IMG/VR virus record: IMGVR_UViG_3300042946_001008
Span: 1 to 46,588 of that record
From: a virus
Strand: one strand, 5' to 3'
DNA length: 46,588 nucleotides
Shown: in pieces, positions 29,352 to 38,713 of the stretch
Position numbering within the stretch: the first letter of the stretch is position 1
Layout: every line of letters begins with the position of its first letter
The notes under the pieces: generated by a model
What the model saw: the letters and a program-made list of their open reading frames with translations, nothing else
Databases searched by the model: none
Told to the model about the DNA's origin: nothing
Program-made: the position numbers and the translations under genes

Positions 29352-30157
29352 AAATAAACATTGATGAATATAAATTACAATCAATTATAAAAGATAAGTT
29401 AAACAACAAAAAACCATTCTTGGTTACCAGATTTGGAGAAGGGGAAATGAGAGTTTTTGAGGGAGGCCATGAATTAAAGTGGATTATGAATAATATGATT
29501 GGTTATGTTCCTGATGAAAAAATAATGGATGAAATTAAACTTAATATGGAAAAGTCCATAATAAATTCAGATATTACAGGATTGCCAAGTTATAAAGGTT
29601 TAATTAGTGAAGAGGAAGTGATAAAATCTTCAATTGATAATTTATACAAAAAAATGTATTCTGTTTTTAGAGAAACTTTTAAAAAGTACAATACAAATGA
29701 GTCTAATTTTGACTATTGTGATGTGAATGTACACAGTAAATTTTTTCATAAAAACTTATTTGACGGATTATTAAAAAATTTAGATGAATTGACAATAATA
29801 ACTTGTAGAGATATTAGTGATGATTTAAAAAAATTTTACAACATAAAAAAAATTATACACTACAAAATACCACCTGAATTTAGATTTGAGGATGACCCAT
29901 CAAAAGTAAAGTTCAATTTTTACCCTGAAATACATACTCAAATAAAAAACTCCATTTTAAACACTAATAATACAGGTAAATTGTGTTTATATGGCGCGGG
30001 TATAATTGGTAAAGATTTGGGGTATTATTTTAAACAAAGTGGTGGTGTTGCTTTTGACATTGGTAGTATTTTTGACCATTGGTCGGGTAAAGTCACTAGA
30101 GGACCTGGTAAAGGTCGAAATAAGTACGTTGAATCCCCATTACGTAAAATTAATTAA
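29348..30157 (+). CDS. GT-D-fold glycosyltransferase-like protein
   Basis: 269 residues. Key segments: FLVTRFGEGEMRVF (the RFGxGE motif of GT-D/DUF1792-type enzymes), then LCLYGAGIIGKDLGYYF with a Rossmann-like glycine pattern, and AFDIGSIFDHWSGKVTRGPG near the end. GT-D enzymes transfer glucose in adhesin glycosylation in streptococci; similar proteins are known in phages. Third gene of the overlapping sugar operon. Confidence 0.68.
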   Translation: MKINIDEYKLQSIIKDKLNNKKPFLVTRFGEGEMRVFEGGHELKWIMNNMIGYVPDEKIMDEIKLNMEKSIINSDITGLPSYKGLISEEEVIKSSIDNLYKKMYSVFRETFKKYNTNESNFDYCDVNVHSKFFHKNLFDGLLKNLDELTIITCRDISDDLKKFYNIKKIIHYKIPPEFRFEDDPSKVKFNFYPEIHTQIKNSILNTNNTGKLCLYGAGIIGKDLGYYFKQSGGVAFDIGSIFDHWSGKVTRGPGKGRNKYVESPLRKIN

Positions 30158-30165
30158 ACTTACAA

Positions 30166-30840
30166 ATGAAAATAATCGTATATAGTGTAAATACTGGTGG
30201 ATATGATGATTTTAGGGAACCTAAAATTTATGACCCTAATGTTAGGTATATTTTATTTACCGATAACAAATATTATAAATCTAAAATTTGGGAAATCTGT
30301 CACACAGACTTTTTACCAAAAAATTTAGACAATAGAAGAAAGGCCAGATATATAAAATTAAATCCTCATATAGTTTTACCTGAACATGATGTGAGTATTT
30401 GGGTGGACCATTGTTATGTTCCTAAATTTAAAAACGGTGAACAGTTATTAAAAGAAATTGGACATTCAAACATCTCATGTTTTAAACATGATTCTAGAAA
30501 TTGTATATACTCTGAATCTGAAGAAGTTAAAAAACAAAAATTAGACCATCAAAATATTGTTGACAATCAAATGAAACGATATAGAATGGAAGGTTTTCCC
30601 GCAAATTTAGGTTTATTTGACAGTGGATTTACAATAAGGACTAATAACCAACAAGTTAAGAATTTTAATAATACTTGGTGGAAAGAACTTTCTGAAAATA
30701 GTGCCAGAGACCAATTATCCCAAGTTTACTCATCTTGGAAAACAAAAACCCCAATCTCAACAATCAAAACCGATAGAAGTATATATTCAAATAGGTATTT
30801 AGAGTCAAAAATACGACACCCTAAAAAATGGGTTGTATAA
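30166..30840 (+). CDS. DUF616-type glycosyltransferase-like protein
   Basis: 224 residues with YSVNTGGYDDFREPKIYDPN, YILFTDNKYYKSKIWEI, RRKARYIKLNPHIVLPEHDV and SIWVDHCY, the layout of the DUF616/TOD1-like glycosyltransferases. Starts 8 bp after the GT-D gene, so it is the last gene of the plus-strand glycosylation operon. Acceptor unknown. Confidence 0.72.
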   Translation: MKIIVYSVNTGGYDDFREPKIYDPNVRYILFTDNKYYKSKIWEICHTDFLPKNLDNRRKARYIKLNPHIVLPEHDVSIWVDHCYVPKFKNGEQLLKEIGHSNISCFKHDSRNCIYSESEEVKKQKLDHQNIVDNQMKRYRMEGFPANLGLFDSGFTIRTNNQQVKNFNNTWWKELSENSARDQLSQVYSSWKTKTPISTIKTDRSIYSNRYLESKIRHPKKWVV

Positions 30841-30912
30841 AAAATTAATCCCTCTGTTTTTTTTAATCATTTTTTATTATACTTTGTCTAAATCAAGATA
30901 TTTTATAATAGA

Positions 30913-31404
30913 ATGGAAAAAGTGTTAGTATTAAATGCTGATTATACTCCTATAAACGTAACTACAGTTTTTAGAGGGTTTAATCTTGTGACTAAAGGTA
31001 AGGCCGAGATTCTAAAATCTTCGGAAACTCCACTTTGTGCAGGGACGAAAAGTTTTATCAGACCACTTATTATACGTTTATTAAACTATGTAAGACATAG
31101 AGTTCATAAACTAAAAATTAATAGACATAGATTATTTAAAAGGGATAATCATGAATGTGTTTACTGTGGTAGTAAAAAGAATTTGACTGTTGACCATATA
31201 CATCCTAAATCAAGGGGTGGTGAAAATACATGGTTAAATCTTGTAACTTGTTGCGGGTCTTGTAATAGAAAAAAAGGTGACAAAACTCCTGATGAGGCAA
31301 ATATGAAATTAAGGTTTAAACCTTATGAACCCTCAATATTTTCGGAGATTATTAACGCAAATGTTGAACCTATTTGGAACGAGTTCAAACAATCATTTAG
31401 TTAA
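30913..31404 (+). CDS. HNH endonuclease
   Basis: 163 residues: an N-terminal region MEKVLVLNADYTPINVTTVF with a conserved LVTKGKAEIL, then the HNH core ECVYCGSKKNLTVDHIHPKS, RGGENTWLNLV, CCGSCNRKKGDKTPDEAN. This family is widespread in bacteria and phages, probably a DNA nuclease but not a typical homing enzyme. Its own terminator (31409-31434) follows. Confidence 0.85.
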   Translation: MEKVLVLNADYTPINVTTVFRGFNLVTKGKAEILKSSETPLCAGTKSFIRPLIIRLLNYVRHRVHKLKINRHRLFKRDNHECVYCGSKKNLTVDHIHPKSRGGENTWLNLVTCCGSCNRKKGDKTPDEANMKLRFKPYEPSIFSEIINANVEPIWNEFKQSFS

Positions 31405-31408
31405 AAAC

Positions 31409-31434
31409 AAAAAGGTGTCTCTCGACACCTTTTT
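31409..31434. terminator. Terminator after HNH gene
   Basis: AAAAAGGTGTC-TCTC-GACACCTTTTT hairpin. Confidence 0.88.
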
Positions 31435-31501
31435 GCTAGATTTGGAATACCCCCTTTCATTTATTGGTTTATCCCATGTGAGTCTTACCTCACTGGTTTC
31501 A

Positions 31502-33220
31502 TTACAGAGCTAAAGCCCCTTTTTTCATGTCATCTGCGGCGTCTGTCATTTTACCTGACACCTTAGACAACATTGGACATAAAATACTACCTAAAGCACT
31601 TTCTATTTTTGCCCCTAAATCCGTATCCTCAAGACTCTCTACAACTGCGTTTCTTAATATATCGTAGAACGCTCCTTCAAGACCTGCTTTTTGTTTTAAT
31701 TGGTCAATTGCCTCTTCAGCAATTGATTTTGATAACAATTTAGTTGTGAAATTACAGTCAGTTAACTTAGGAATATCACCAATAGGTAAGTTACCAATCG
31801 CCTTTACTATTGTTCCTCCAACCCATCCATTAGGGTCTAATGGAGTTAAAGAAGACACTAACCATTTTGCTAAATATTCTTTAAAATACTGTAAAATTGA
31901 TTCTCCTGTGTTACCAAATAAACCACTAAGTATGTCAAAAAATCCTTCGTTAATTGCCTGTCTGTCAAAATCTTGTGAATTGAAATACAACATCTCACTT
32001 AAAAGGTTTTGACAAAACTTATCTTTTTGTTTTTTAGTTTTTAACGTTGTTCCTTCTGTAATAAACTGAATTCTACCTTTTACTATTTTTGATTCTTCTG
32101 ATATAGTCTTTTTTTTTTCATGTCTAATTTCCAAAAGACTTTCTCTGATAAGGTTTTTAAGCCTAACATCGTGATTTTCCCTTCTCAAATTACTTGGTTG
32201 AGAAAATCTTAGAGAGTAATCCAATTTAGCCCCTGATGTAGTTGTAACAGGATTCGCATTTTCTAATTCGTCAAGTTTCTTTTTTAAGAGAGGGAAATTA
32301 TTTTGATTTCTACAAGCTCTAATAACCGCCTTATCTTGGTCAACTTTTTTCTGTGTTGCATTAATCGCTGATTTATATGCTTTATAATAGAGAAGTATTG
32401 AATTTCTACAAGCTTTTTTACTATAATTTGCTTTAGCCGTTTCGATTGTTTTACTTAATTCAGCTTCTAACTGAGCTGAAGACATTTTATCAGGGTCGTA
32501 ATACATAAAATAATCTGTAGCAAACTGATTTCCGTATTTAGGGTCATCTTTTAAATTCACCTCAATATAAAGTTCTAATTCAGCAGGATTTATTTCACTT
32601 TTTTCTACATATCCTAAAGTATTTTTAAAATATTCAATAACTTTTTCAGATTGGTTACCAACCGTTTGTGACGCACCTTTATATTTCCAAACAAAAATAT
32701 CAACTGTTTGAGCCTCTTTAGGCATATTTTTAAGATTTGGAATATCTTTTAATTTAACTAATTCATATGAACCATCAGTTGCTTGAGGGGTACCTAATAA
32801 TTCACTATATTTTTTAAATGCGTTAGGGTTGGATGCTTGTAATGATGTAAACCATGTTTCTTGGTCCACATTCATTGTTTCACCAATAGTTTTCATTAAA
32901 GGAGAACAACGCCATTGACCAATATATTCTTGGTTGTTTTGTTTATACCAAGTTTTACCCGTGTCGTTACTAAATTTAACTACTCCAAAACCTTGTCCAC
33001 CATCACTTAAAGGACCTAAATATGCAGTATAACCCTGTAGTTTTTGAGACGGGTAAGATATATACATAGTGTTACCAATTTTAGCGGGGACCGCGTTTGC
33101 GGGATAGCAAGTTGGGTAATTACAAGCCATCGCTAATGTTGGGTCACTTGGATATAATCCTGCGCATGTTTTATTCTGAAAACTTGTTTGTTCTGATATT
33201 ATTTTTGAATACTTCTTCAT
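31502..33220 (-). CDS. Large probable virion/injected protein with two tag-like motifs
   Basis: 572 residues, starting MKKYSKIISEQTSFQNKTCA. The first 330 residues are Tyr/Cys/Lys-rich and mixed. Near residue 355 there is a second tag-like stretch (RLKNLIRESLLEIRHEKKKT, ISEE, then FITEGTT and later INEGFF). The C-terminal part has amphipathic segments (GFFDILSGLFGNTGESILQY, WVGGTIVKAIGNLPIG) that could insert in membranes. Two I-x-E-G sites look like T4-type prohead-protease sites. Follows the pore-like protein at 33243 on the same strand. Confidence 0.6.
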   Translation of the reverse strand: MKKYSKIISEQTSFQNKTCAGLYPSDPTLAMACNYPTCYPANAVPAKIGNTMYISYPSQKLQGYTAYLGPLSDGGQGFGVVKFSNDTGKTWYKQNNQEYIGQWRCSPLMKTIGETMNVDQETWFTSLQASNPNAFKKYSELLGTPQATDGSYELVKLKDIPNLKNMPKEAQTVDIFVWKYKGASQTVGNQSEKVIEYFKNTLGYVEKSEINPAELELYIEVNLKDDPKYGNQFATDYFMYYDPDKMSSAQLEAELSKTIETAKANYSKKACRNSILLYYKAYKSAINATQKKVDQDKAVIRACRNQNNFPLLKKKLDELENANPVTTTSGAKLDYSLRFSQPSNLRRENHDVRLKNLIRESLLEIRHEKKKTISEESKIVKGRIQFITEGTTLKTKKQKDKFCQNLLSEMLYFNSQDFDRQAINEGFFDILSGLFGNTGESILQYFKEYLAKWLVSSLTPLDPNGWVGGTIVKAIGNLPIGDIPKLTDCNFTTKLLSKSIAEEAIDQLKQKAGLEGAFYDILRNAVVESLEDTDLGAKIESALGSILCPMLSKVSGKMTDAADDMKKGALAL

Positions 33221-33242
33221 TTTTATTTTATTTTAAAATTAT

Positions 33243-34328
33243 TTAGTTAACGACATCAACGTATGTTGGAGGTAGTTGAGTAGTGGTACTTGTTGTATCT
33301 GTATTACCTTGTCCACATTTAGCCATTATTTTATCGTAATCAGATTTAGTTAATGGTACTGAGTAACCCGCGTCTTCAAGAGCCTTTTGAGTTTTAGGTC
33401 CCAATATTCCGTCAGCGGTTAATCCTCCTAAACATCCTTGTACATCTTTAATTTTACTATTTTTACAACCTCTTTTGAATGGGAAATCTTTACAACCTCC
33501 AGGTCCTGGTGTTGGTCCTGGGTCAGGATTAGGACTAATTGGAACACATTTTTTAGTTTTAGGGTCCAAAGTCTCATTTTCTTTACAAGGGTTTTTATCT
33601 TCAAGGTCTCTTAAACTATCTTCAACACAGTTTCTTAATGGTCTATAAATTTGTTCCCATTCATCAGGACTATCGATATCACCATCAATATCATCATATA
33701 GTTCACCTCTTGTTGATGTATATCTTGAGTATAATGCACATATATCAGCCGCGGTACCTTTAGATACATTTTGGAATGCCGCGAATAATTTTTCCTCATC
33801 GGTTCCAGCCATAAAACCTAATGTTGAGTAGTTAATCGCGTCATAAATTTCATCTGCAATATTTCTAATTTCAGAATCTGAAATTTTTCTTTCTAATTTC
33901 GCTATCTGTGGATTAGTAGAACACATTTGGAATATTGCTTTCACACTTGAAGCGGCCCCCGTATCTTTTCTAATAAACCAATACGCTAATGGAATAACCG
34001 CCATCGCCGCGGCTCCACCAACAATCGCGGCTCCAACAGTGAATGAAGTTCCTAATGCGGTCGCGACTCCTGCCGCCAAATTAGTTGTTCCCGCTACAAC
34101 ACCCGCTCCTCCACTCGCTATGGACATAGAACTTGGTATCGCTGCGGCTCCTAACCCCGCTCCTACCGCACCGCTTCCTATCGTGGCTGCGGCAACCTTA
34201 CCGTCTTCTTTTAATAAAGGTTTAATATTTTCTTTGTTTTCACTAAGAGTTTTTGAAGTATTGTACTTCATCATAAGAAGTGCTCTTTCAATTTGTTCGT
34301 CAACTTCTTTTCTATTATTCTGATTCAT
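33243..34328 (-). CDS. Gly/Ala-rich membrane protein with peptidoglycan-binding domain
   Basis: 361 residues. After a charged N-terminus (QIERALLMMKYNTSKTLSEN, and LLKED) comes a long Gly/Ala-rich hydrophobic region (about 45-120, ATIGSGAVGAGLGAAAIPSS and AAMAVIPLAYWFI) able to form membrane hairpins. The C-terminal third has a Cys-rich Pro/Gly linker and a PG_binding_1-like unit (VQGCLGGLTADGILGPKTQK, ALEDAGY). Together this suggests a protein delivered through the cell wall, such as a DNA-ejection pore component. Confidence 0.65.
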   Translation of the reverse strand: MNQNNRKEVDEQIERALLMMKYNTSKTLSENKENIKPLLKEDGKVAAATIGSGAVGAGLGAAAIPSSMSIASGGAGVVAGTTNLAAGVATALGTSFTVGAAIVGGAAAMAVIPLAYWFIRKDTGAASSVKAIFQMCSTNPQIAKLERKISDSEIRNIADEIYDAINYSTLGFMAGTDEEKLFAAFQNVSKGTAADICALYSRYTSTRGELYDDIDGDIDSPDEWEQIYRPLRNCVEDSLRDLEDKNPCKENETLDPKTKKCVPISPNPDPGPTPGPGGCKDFPFKRGCKNSKIKDVQGCLGGLTADGILGPKTQKALEDAGYSVPLTKSDYDKIMAKCGQGNTDTTSTTTQLPPTYVDVVN

Positions 34329-34378
34329 ATGACTGTTTTTCTTATTTTATAAATATTATCAAATATAAATATCTTAAC

Positions 34379-34630
34379 TTATAATAAAGTATTTGCTTTA
34401 CCTCGGTTAAGTTTGACAATTTCATTCCACTTAGTAACACCTATTTGATTTGCGGGTCCTCTTGTTAATCCTGTTTCCCATTTAGTCACGGTAGGATACG
34501 CTCCACCTCCGCCTCCTCCTGTTGATGCGGCTCCTCCTGCGGCGGCTTCCTGTTCGTCAATTTCTTTCGAATTTTTTTTAGGTGTGTATTCTTTTAAAAG
34601 GGAAATTATATAGTCGACATCTACTCTCAT
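34379..34630 (-). CDS. Small protein with poly-Gly hinge, 83 aa
   Basis: The ATG at 34630 gives MRVDVDYIISLLKEYTPKKN, an EAAAGGAASTGGGGGGAYPT hinge and a conserved-looking tail (VTKWETGLTRGPANQIGVTK, WNEIV...RGKANTLL). I recall similar TKW...TRGPANPIG proteins in large Bacteroidota phages. Likely a small structural or decoration protein. Followed directly by the pore-like gene. Confidence 0.6.
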   Translation of the reverse strand: MRVDVDYIISLLKEYTPKKNSKEIDEQEAAAGGAASTGGGGGGAYPTVTKWETGLTRGPANQIGVTKWNEIVKLNRGKANTLL

Positions 34631-34683
34631 ACAAATAAATATGATTGATAATAAAAAAATAGATAACAACTTATAACAGTAAA

Positions 34684-34995
34684 TTAAAAAATTTCAGACG
34701 GGGGTAATTTACTTGGATATAAGGTGTAATATTCATTAAGAAAAGACACTATCTCTTGCTCGTCTACGTACACCCCATCAAAATCGTCTTCAATATCCTC
34801 TTCATACTCCTCACCTAATAGTGAAGTATAATCATTATCATAATCGACAAAATCATATCCAAATTCCTCAATTTCATCAAAGTTAATTTTACTTTCTCTG
34901 ATTTCCTCTTCACTATCTGATGTTGTTCTGAATGTTACTTCTAAAGTTTTTGAATTCTCATTCAAATAAAACGAAACTAATTCTGTAATTTCCAT
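34684..34995 (-). CDS. Acidic hypothetical protein, 103 aa
   Basis: MEITELVSFYLNENSKTLEV, then a run of Asp/Glu/Tyr (YDFVDYDNDYTSLLGEEYEE). Net charge strongly negative. Unknown; possibly a partner of DNA-binding or scaffold proteins. Confidence 0.6.
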   Translation of the reverse strand: MEITELVSFYLNENSKTLEVTFRTTSDSEEEIRESKINFDEIEEFGYDFVDYDNDYTSLLGEEYEEDIEDDFDGVYVDEQEIVSFLNEYYTLYPSKLPPSEIF

Positions 34996-35050
34996 TGCTC
35001 TATTTTTTATAGTTTTATTACTTTAGAAATATCACAATTTTGTTCAAAAG

Positions 35051-35614
35051 TTAAAGATATGTTTTAAATCTGTTGAACATATTTAATGTTTTATTCAATT
35101 GTTCTTGTAAAGGTTCTACCTCATCATCCTCAATTTCATTAAATATTTCAAGGTCGATAATGTCAATATCGTCTTGGTCCCATTCAGATTCAACATCCTC
35201 ATCATCAAAAAAGTTTTTTCTCATCATTTGCTTACCGTCCTCAATATCCTCATCTCCAAATGTTCCATACTCCAAATCATTAGGACCGTCACCAATCATG
35301 TCCTTTTGTTCTCCCATACTAACATACTCTTCCATTTCTTCGTCAGGACCACCAAAATCAAAAGATTCGTCAGGAAGATACTTTGCACCTGTAAAAGCAT
35401 CTGATTCATTAATATTCATATTTCGGTAAACATCAACATTACCTTTATTATTAACAGTAATCCCACCTTTATCATTTGCATAATCTTGAACATATAAAGG
35501 TTGTTCATTAGAGTTTTGTGCGTATTGAGTAACAAATCCATCATAGATTGATTTATGTTGGTCAAGAATATTATTTCTTTCCGCTTGACTCATTTTGAAA
35601 AAATATGCGTTCAT
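35051..35614 (-). CDS. Acidic protein with conserved N- and C-terminal tags
   Basis: 187 residues. N-terminus MNAYFFKMSQAERNNILDQH (then KSIYDGF) and C-terminus LQEQLNKTLNMFNRFKTYL look like the recurring end-modules of large Bacteroidota phage proteins. The centre is very acidic (GPDEEMEEYVSMGEQ, FFDDEDVESEWDQDDIDIID) with little predicted fold. May be a scaffold or packaged protein. Confidence 0.62.
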   Translation of the reverse strand: MNAYFFKMSQAERNNILDQHKSIYDGFVTQYAQNSNEQPLYVQDYANDKGGITVNNKGNVDVYRNMNINESDAFTGAKYLPDESFDFGGPDEEMEEYVSMGEQKDMIGDGPNDLEYGTFGDEDIEDGKQMMRKNFFDDEDVESEWDQDDIDIIDLEIFNEIEDDEVEPLQEQLNKTLNMFNRFKTYL

Positions 35615-35675
35615 ATAACTTTGTTTTAAATATAAATATGTTGATTGGGTGTAATAATTTTATTACATTTTAAAT

Positions 35676-35966
35676 ATGGAAATTGATATACACGAATATG
35701 CCGAAGGTGCGATTCTTTTAGATGGATTAGAAGACGCTATTATAGGGATTGTTGAGGAGTTTGGTAATGGTAGAAGAATATTGTATTCAAAACCTAAAAT
35801 ATTAAATATCCTATGTGAACGAGACCTAATGACAATTGATGAAGCCGAAGAATTTTATGACTACAATATTTTAGGACTTTATGCTTCAGAACAAAACGCA
35901 ATTTTCCTTGATTTAGAGATTTCACCTGTTAAGACTTCAGACGGTTGGAAGTTTGATTTAAAATAA
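35676..35966 (+). CDS. Hypothetical protein, 96 aa
   Basis: MEIDIHEYAEGAILLDGLED, then GNGRRILYSKPKILNILCER, matching the layout of small phage proteins often near ligase or nucleotide genes. Ends 8 bp inside the convergent gene 35958-36587. No family name known. Confidence 0.65.
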   Translation: MEIDIHEYAEGAILLDGLEDAIIGIVEEFGNGRRILYSKPKILNILCERDLMTIDEAEEFYDYNILGLYASEQNAIFLDLEISPVKTSDGWKFDLK

Positions 35967-36587
35967 ATTCATATAATTCATCAAAACTTTTGTTGCGTAT
36001 CTTTTAATATATCTATTAATATTTTCTAAAGATTCCTCTTTTCCCTCGGCTTTAAGTACATTAATAACCCCATTAATCATCTCCGCTTGAGCTAAATTAG
36101 CGTTTTCTAAAACTTTATTAAAGGCGTCTTCATCATGTATGTCACTATATTTAAATTCATGTTCAATTCGGTCTTTACCTATATAAAGGTAAGGTGCGGC
36201 ACCAAACATATTTACAATACTACTATCTCTAACCATTTTTAAATATTGGTTTAAGAACTTCATATTAAAATGTTTAAAAACATCTATGTTTTTAAGTAAT
36301 GATTTAGACCTTTCAAATTCATCAACTTCAGTTATTGATTTTTTTGAAATTTCCACTTCTTGAACTCTTTTTTTCCTATTTTTTAGATTTTCGGGAGTAT
36401 CCCATAAGTCAACAGAGCTAATTATCGCCAATTGACTACCATTTTCCCAATTAACAGTATATTGCATATCACCAAATACAGAACTTTTTGCAATCACTTT
36501 ACCTTTGGTTCCTGGTGCAATACTAGTTTCTCCATCCATGTGTAGTAATATTACTTCTTGCCCTACTTCTAAATCAGGATTAATCAT
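35958..36587 (-). CDS. Hypothetical protein with KOW/SH3-like N-terminus
   Basis: 209 residues from MINPDLEVGQEVILLHMDGE. The segment GTKGKVIAKSSVFGDMQYTV has the glycine-turn pattern of KOW or SH3-like barrels. The remaining 150 residues are helical (KFLNQYLKMVRDSSIVNMFG) and charged. The ATG at 36587 is favoured because sequence upstream is AT-rich leader. Convergent overlap of 9 bp with 35676-35966. Confidence 0.62.
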   Translation of the reverse strand: MINPDLEVGQEVILLHMDGETSIAPGTKGKVIAKSSVFGDMQYTVNWENGSQLAIISSVDLWDTPENLKNRKKRVQEVEISKKSITEVDEFERSKSLLKNIDVFKHFNMKFLNQYLKMVRDSSIVNMFGAAPYLYIGKDRIEHEFKYSDIHDEDAFNKVLENANLAQAEMINGVINVLKAEGKEESLENINRYIKRYATKVLMNYMNLF

Positions 36588-36643
36588 TTTTTTCTTTTTA
36601 ATATAACAATAAATATAAATAAAGTATTTATTTGTATATGAAT

Positions 36644-37270
36644 ATGACAATTTTGATAAGTGAATCCCAAAAACACCATCTTCTACTTGAATCTTCAGGT
36701 GGTAAAATTAATGATGTCATTAAGGAAAATTATGAATTAGTTAAAAAAATTATAAAAACCTCATCTAAACAACTTAATACTGATTTAACATTTTTAATAA
36801 CTTGGGGTGCCAGTATCGGAGGAATGGTAGGACCTATAAATGAATTTGTTCAAGGTAAATACCCCGAATTAAATGATATTGAAATTAGTCTACTTTTAAC
36901 TGGGGTTATTGCAACTTACTATTTTGATAATAAAAAATTAATGGAGCAGTTATATACAAAATTAACTGAGGGTAATCTTTTTGAAAAATTTTTAAACGTA
37001 ATTAAAAAATGCGATGAACTCAGAGATTCATTTTTAAATTTTGTCGATAGTTTGGGTCTCACTCTTCATAAAGTTACTAATATGATGAGTTATACTTTTA
37101 TAATACCAGTTCTTCCTTTATTATATAATATCGCAATGAATGGTGATGTAACAGATAAAGAAATTTCAGAAATTATTTTAAGAGTTTCGTCTTTTGGATT
37201 GGTTGCCGTTTCAGGTGTAATTGCTAAAGAATTGGTCTCTAAAATTGTCAGACGTTTTAGGTCAAAATAA
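36644..37270 (+). CDS. Tagged membrane protein
   Basis: 208 residues starting MTILISESQKHHLLLESSGG, again the I-x-ES-Q opening. Two hydrophobic regions (FLITWGASIGGMVGPINEF, and SYTFIIPVLPLLYNIAM plus SSFGLVAVSGVIAKELV) suggest several membrane helices; the C-terminus is basic (KIVRRFRSK). Tag plus helices make a packaged, ejection-associated membrane protein a reasonable idea. An ATG 6 bp upstream is an alternative start. Confidence 0.62.
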   Translation: MTILISESQKHHLLLESSGGKINDVIKENYELVKKIIKTSSKQLNTDLTFLITWGASIGGMVGPINEFVQGKYPELNDIEISLLLTGVIATYYFDNKKLMEQLYTKLTEGNLFEKFLNVIKKCDELRDSFLNFVDSLGLTLHKVTNMMSYTFIIPVLPLLYNIAMNGDVTDKEISEIILRVSSFGLVAVSGVIAKELVSKIVRRFRSK

Positions 37271-37272
37271 AT

Positions 37273-38244
37273 TTATCTTATATAAGATAATAATTTATCT
37301 ATAACAATCTTCTCCTCTTTCTTATTTAAATTATGAATATCCCTATGAGTGTTAAACCAATCGTATATGATTTTATCAATTGGTTGTCTTCTTAATCTTG
37401 CTAATCTTTTAAAACCAGCAATTTGTGCTGGAATTTCATGCGGTTGTAAATAATATTTTAATGGATTAGTAGGCGCTTTAGATGTAGTTGTAAATTCACC
37501 TCTGTAATTTTGTAATCCATGTTCTAATTCATGAGCCAAAATTTCATTTAGTTCGCCAAGAATATCGTACATATTTTTTAATAAATCAGAAGGATTATAA
37601 ATTATTTTAATTTCAATAACTTCATCACTATGTGAATATTCCGCATTAATTTTAAACCCTTCTATATCACTATTGTGCTCAACATATAACTCAACAGTAA
37701 ATTCAAAAGGTAATCTACCAAATTCATATCCTCTACCTTCATCGTTATTGGGTAAATAAAATTCACCTTCTTGATTTTTTTTAAGAATGTTAACAATATC
37801 TTTAACAACAGTTCTTATTGGTTGTCTGGTCATTTTTTGTTCTTGTAATGTTTCTTTATCTTCAGGTGACTCAATATCGATATCCTCAATTGCAACCCTA
37901 ACGTCATTATCAAACATAGTAAGAATATCGGTTATTTCCGAATTTAAACTATGTCGAAAATGATATAGATTTTCTTTAAAATATTTTTTTAAAAAATCCG
38001 TAGTAAATCTTTTAAGAAATAACATTTGACTTAATTCATCCCTAAAATTTAGAAGTGTTACTGAAACTCTAGTGTAATCATAATATTCCCCAACACTAAT
38101 CATTTTTTTATACCCTAAAATTTGAAATTTAAAGTCAAAATCGTTTTCCCCTGGTAAATCATACCCAAATACTCCTTTTTTATAGGTAAAGGTTTTATTT
38201 TTTAAAAAACGATTTATTCTATCAATTTCCTTTTCTGTTAACAT
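37273..38244 (-). CDS. Putative zinc metallopeptidase (HExxH)
   Basis: 323 residues. The zinc motif AHELEHGLQNY (HELEH at about 238-242) is followed by LQPHEIPAQIAGF, whose Glu (about 270) is placed like the third ligand of gluzincins. The N-terminal half is of unknown fold, with a tag-like stretch (QEQKMTRQPIRTVVKDIVNI). Probably a secreted or virion-carried peptidase; substrate unknown. Convergent with the tagged membrane protein, 2 bp apart. Confidence 0.68.
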   Translation of the reverse strand: MLTEKEIDRINRFLKNKTFTYKKGVFGYDLPGENDFDFKFQILGYKKMISVGEYYDYTRVSVTLLNFRDELSQMLFLKRFTTDFLKKYFKENLYHFRHSLNSEITDILTMFDNDVRVAIEDIDIESPEDKETLQEQKMTRQPIRTVVKDIVNILKKNQEGEFYLPNNDEGRGYEFGRLPFEFTVELYVEHNSDIEGFKINAEYSHSDEVIEIKIIYNPSDLLKNMYDILGELNEILAHELEHGLQNYRGEFTTTSKAPTNPLKYYLQPHEIPAQIAGFKRLARLRRQPIDKIIYDWFNTHRDIHNLNKKEEKIVIDKLLSYIR

Positions 38245-38296
38245 ATCTATAAATACCCCTATTGTCTTTAATTTACATTTTTATTATAATTAGAAC

Positions 38297-38713
38297 ATGG
38301 AATTACTAAACACACACCCGATTAAAAAATCAGATTTAGGTTTTCACGGAAATCTGTTTGGGGGTAAACTATTAGCTTGGATTGATGCCGCGGCCGCGGG
38401 TTATGCAATGCAATTGTGTGATACCCCAAGAATGGTTACCGTATCTATTGATAAATGTTTTTTTGAAAGGCCCGCCAAAGAAGGACAACTTCTTAAAATA
38501 TATGGTTACCCCCAAAACATTGGTAACTCTTCAATAACCTTGTATATGGAAGCCAGAGCTCATAATGTTTATACGGGTAAACAAGTCTTAATTTTAAACA
38601 CAAACATTAGATTTGTCCATATAGATGAAGAAGGTAATCCAATTCCAATTGGCGAAAAAGGTAGAAATAGAATAACTAAATTAATAGATTCTCAAAATGA
38701 ACAAAAAATTTGA
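38297..38713 (+). CDS. YciA-type acyl-CoA thioesterase
   Basis: 138-residue hotdog-fold protein: FHGNLFGGKLLAWIDAAAAG contains the N-x-x-GGxxxxxxD active-site layout of the acyl-CoA hydrolase family, then MVTVSIDKCFFERPAKEGQL. It cleaves acyl-CoA to free acid and CoA. Overlaps the start of the IMPDH-like gene by 17 bp. A metabolic gene likely acquired from the host; benefit to the phage is unclear. Confidence 0.85.
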   Translation: MELLNTHPIKKSDLGFHGNLFGGKLLAWIDAAAAGYAMQLCDTPRMVTVSIDKCFFERPAKEGQLLKIYGYPQNIGNSSITLYMEARAHNVYTGKQVLILNTNIRFVHIDEEGNPIPIGEKGRNRITKLIDSQNEQKI

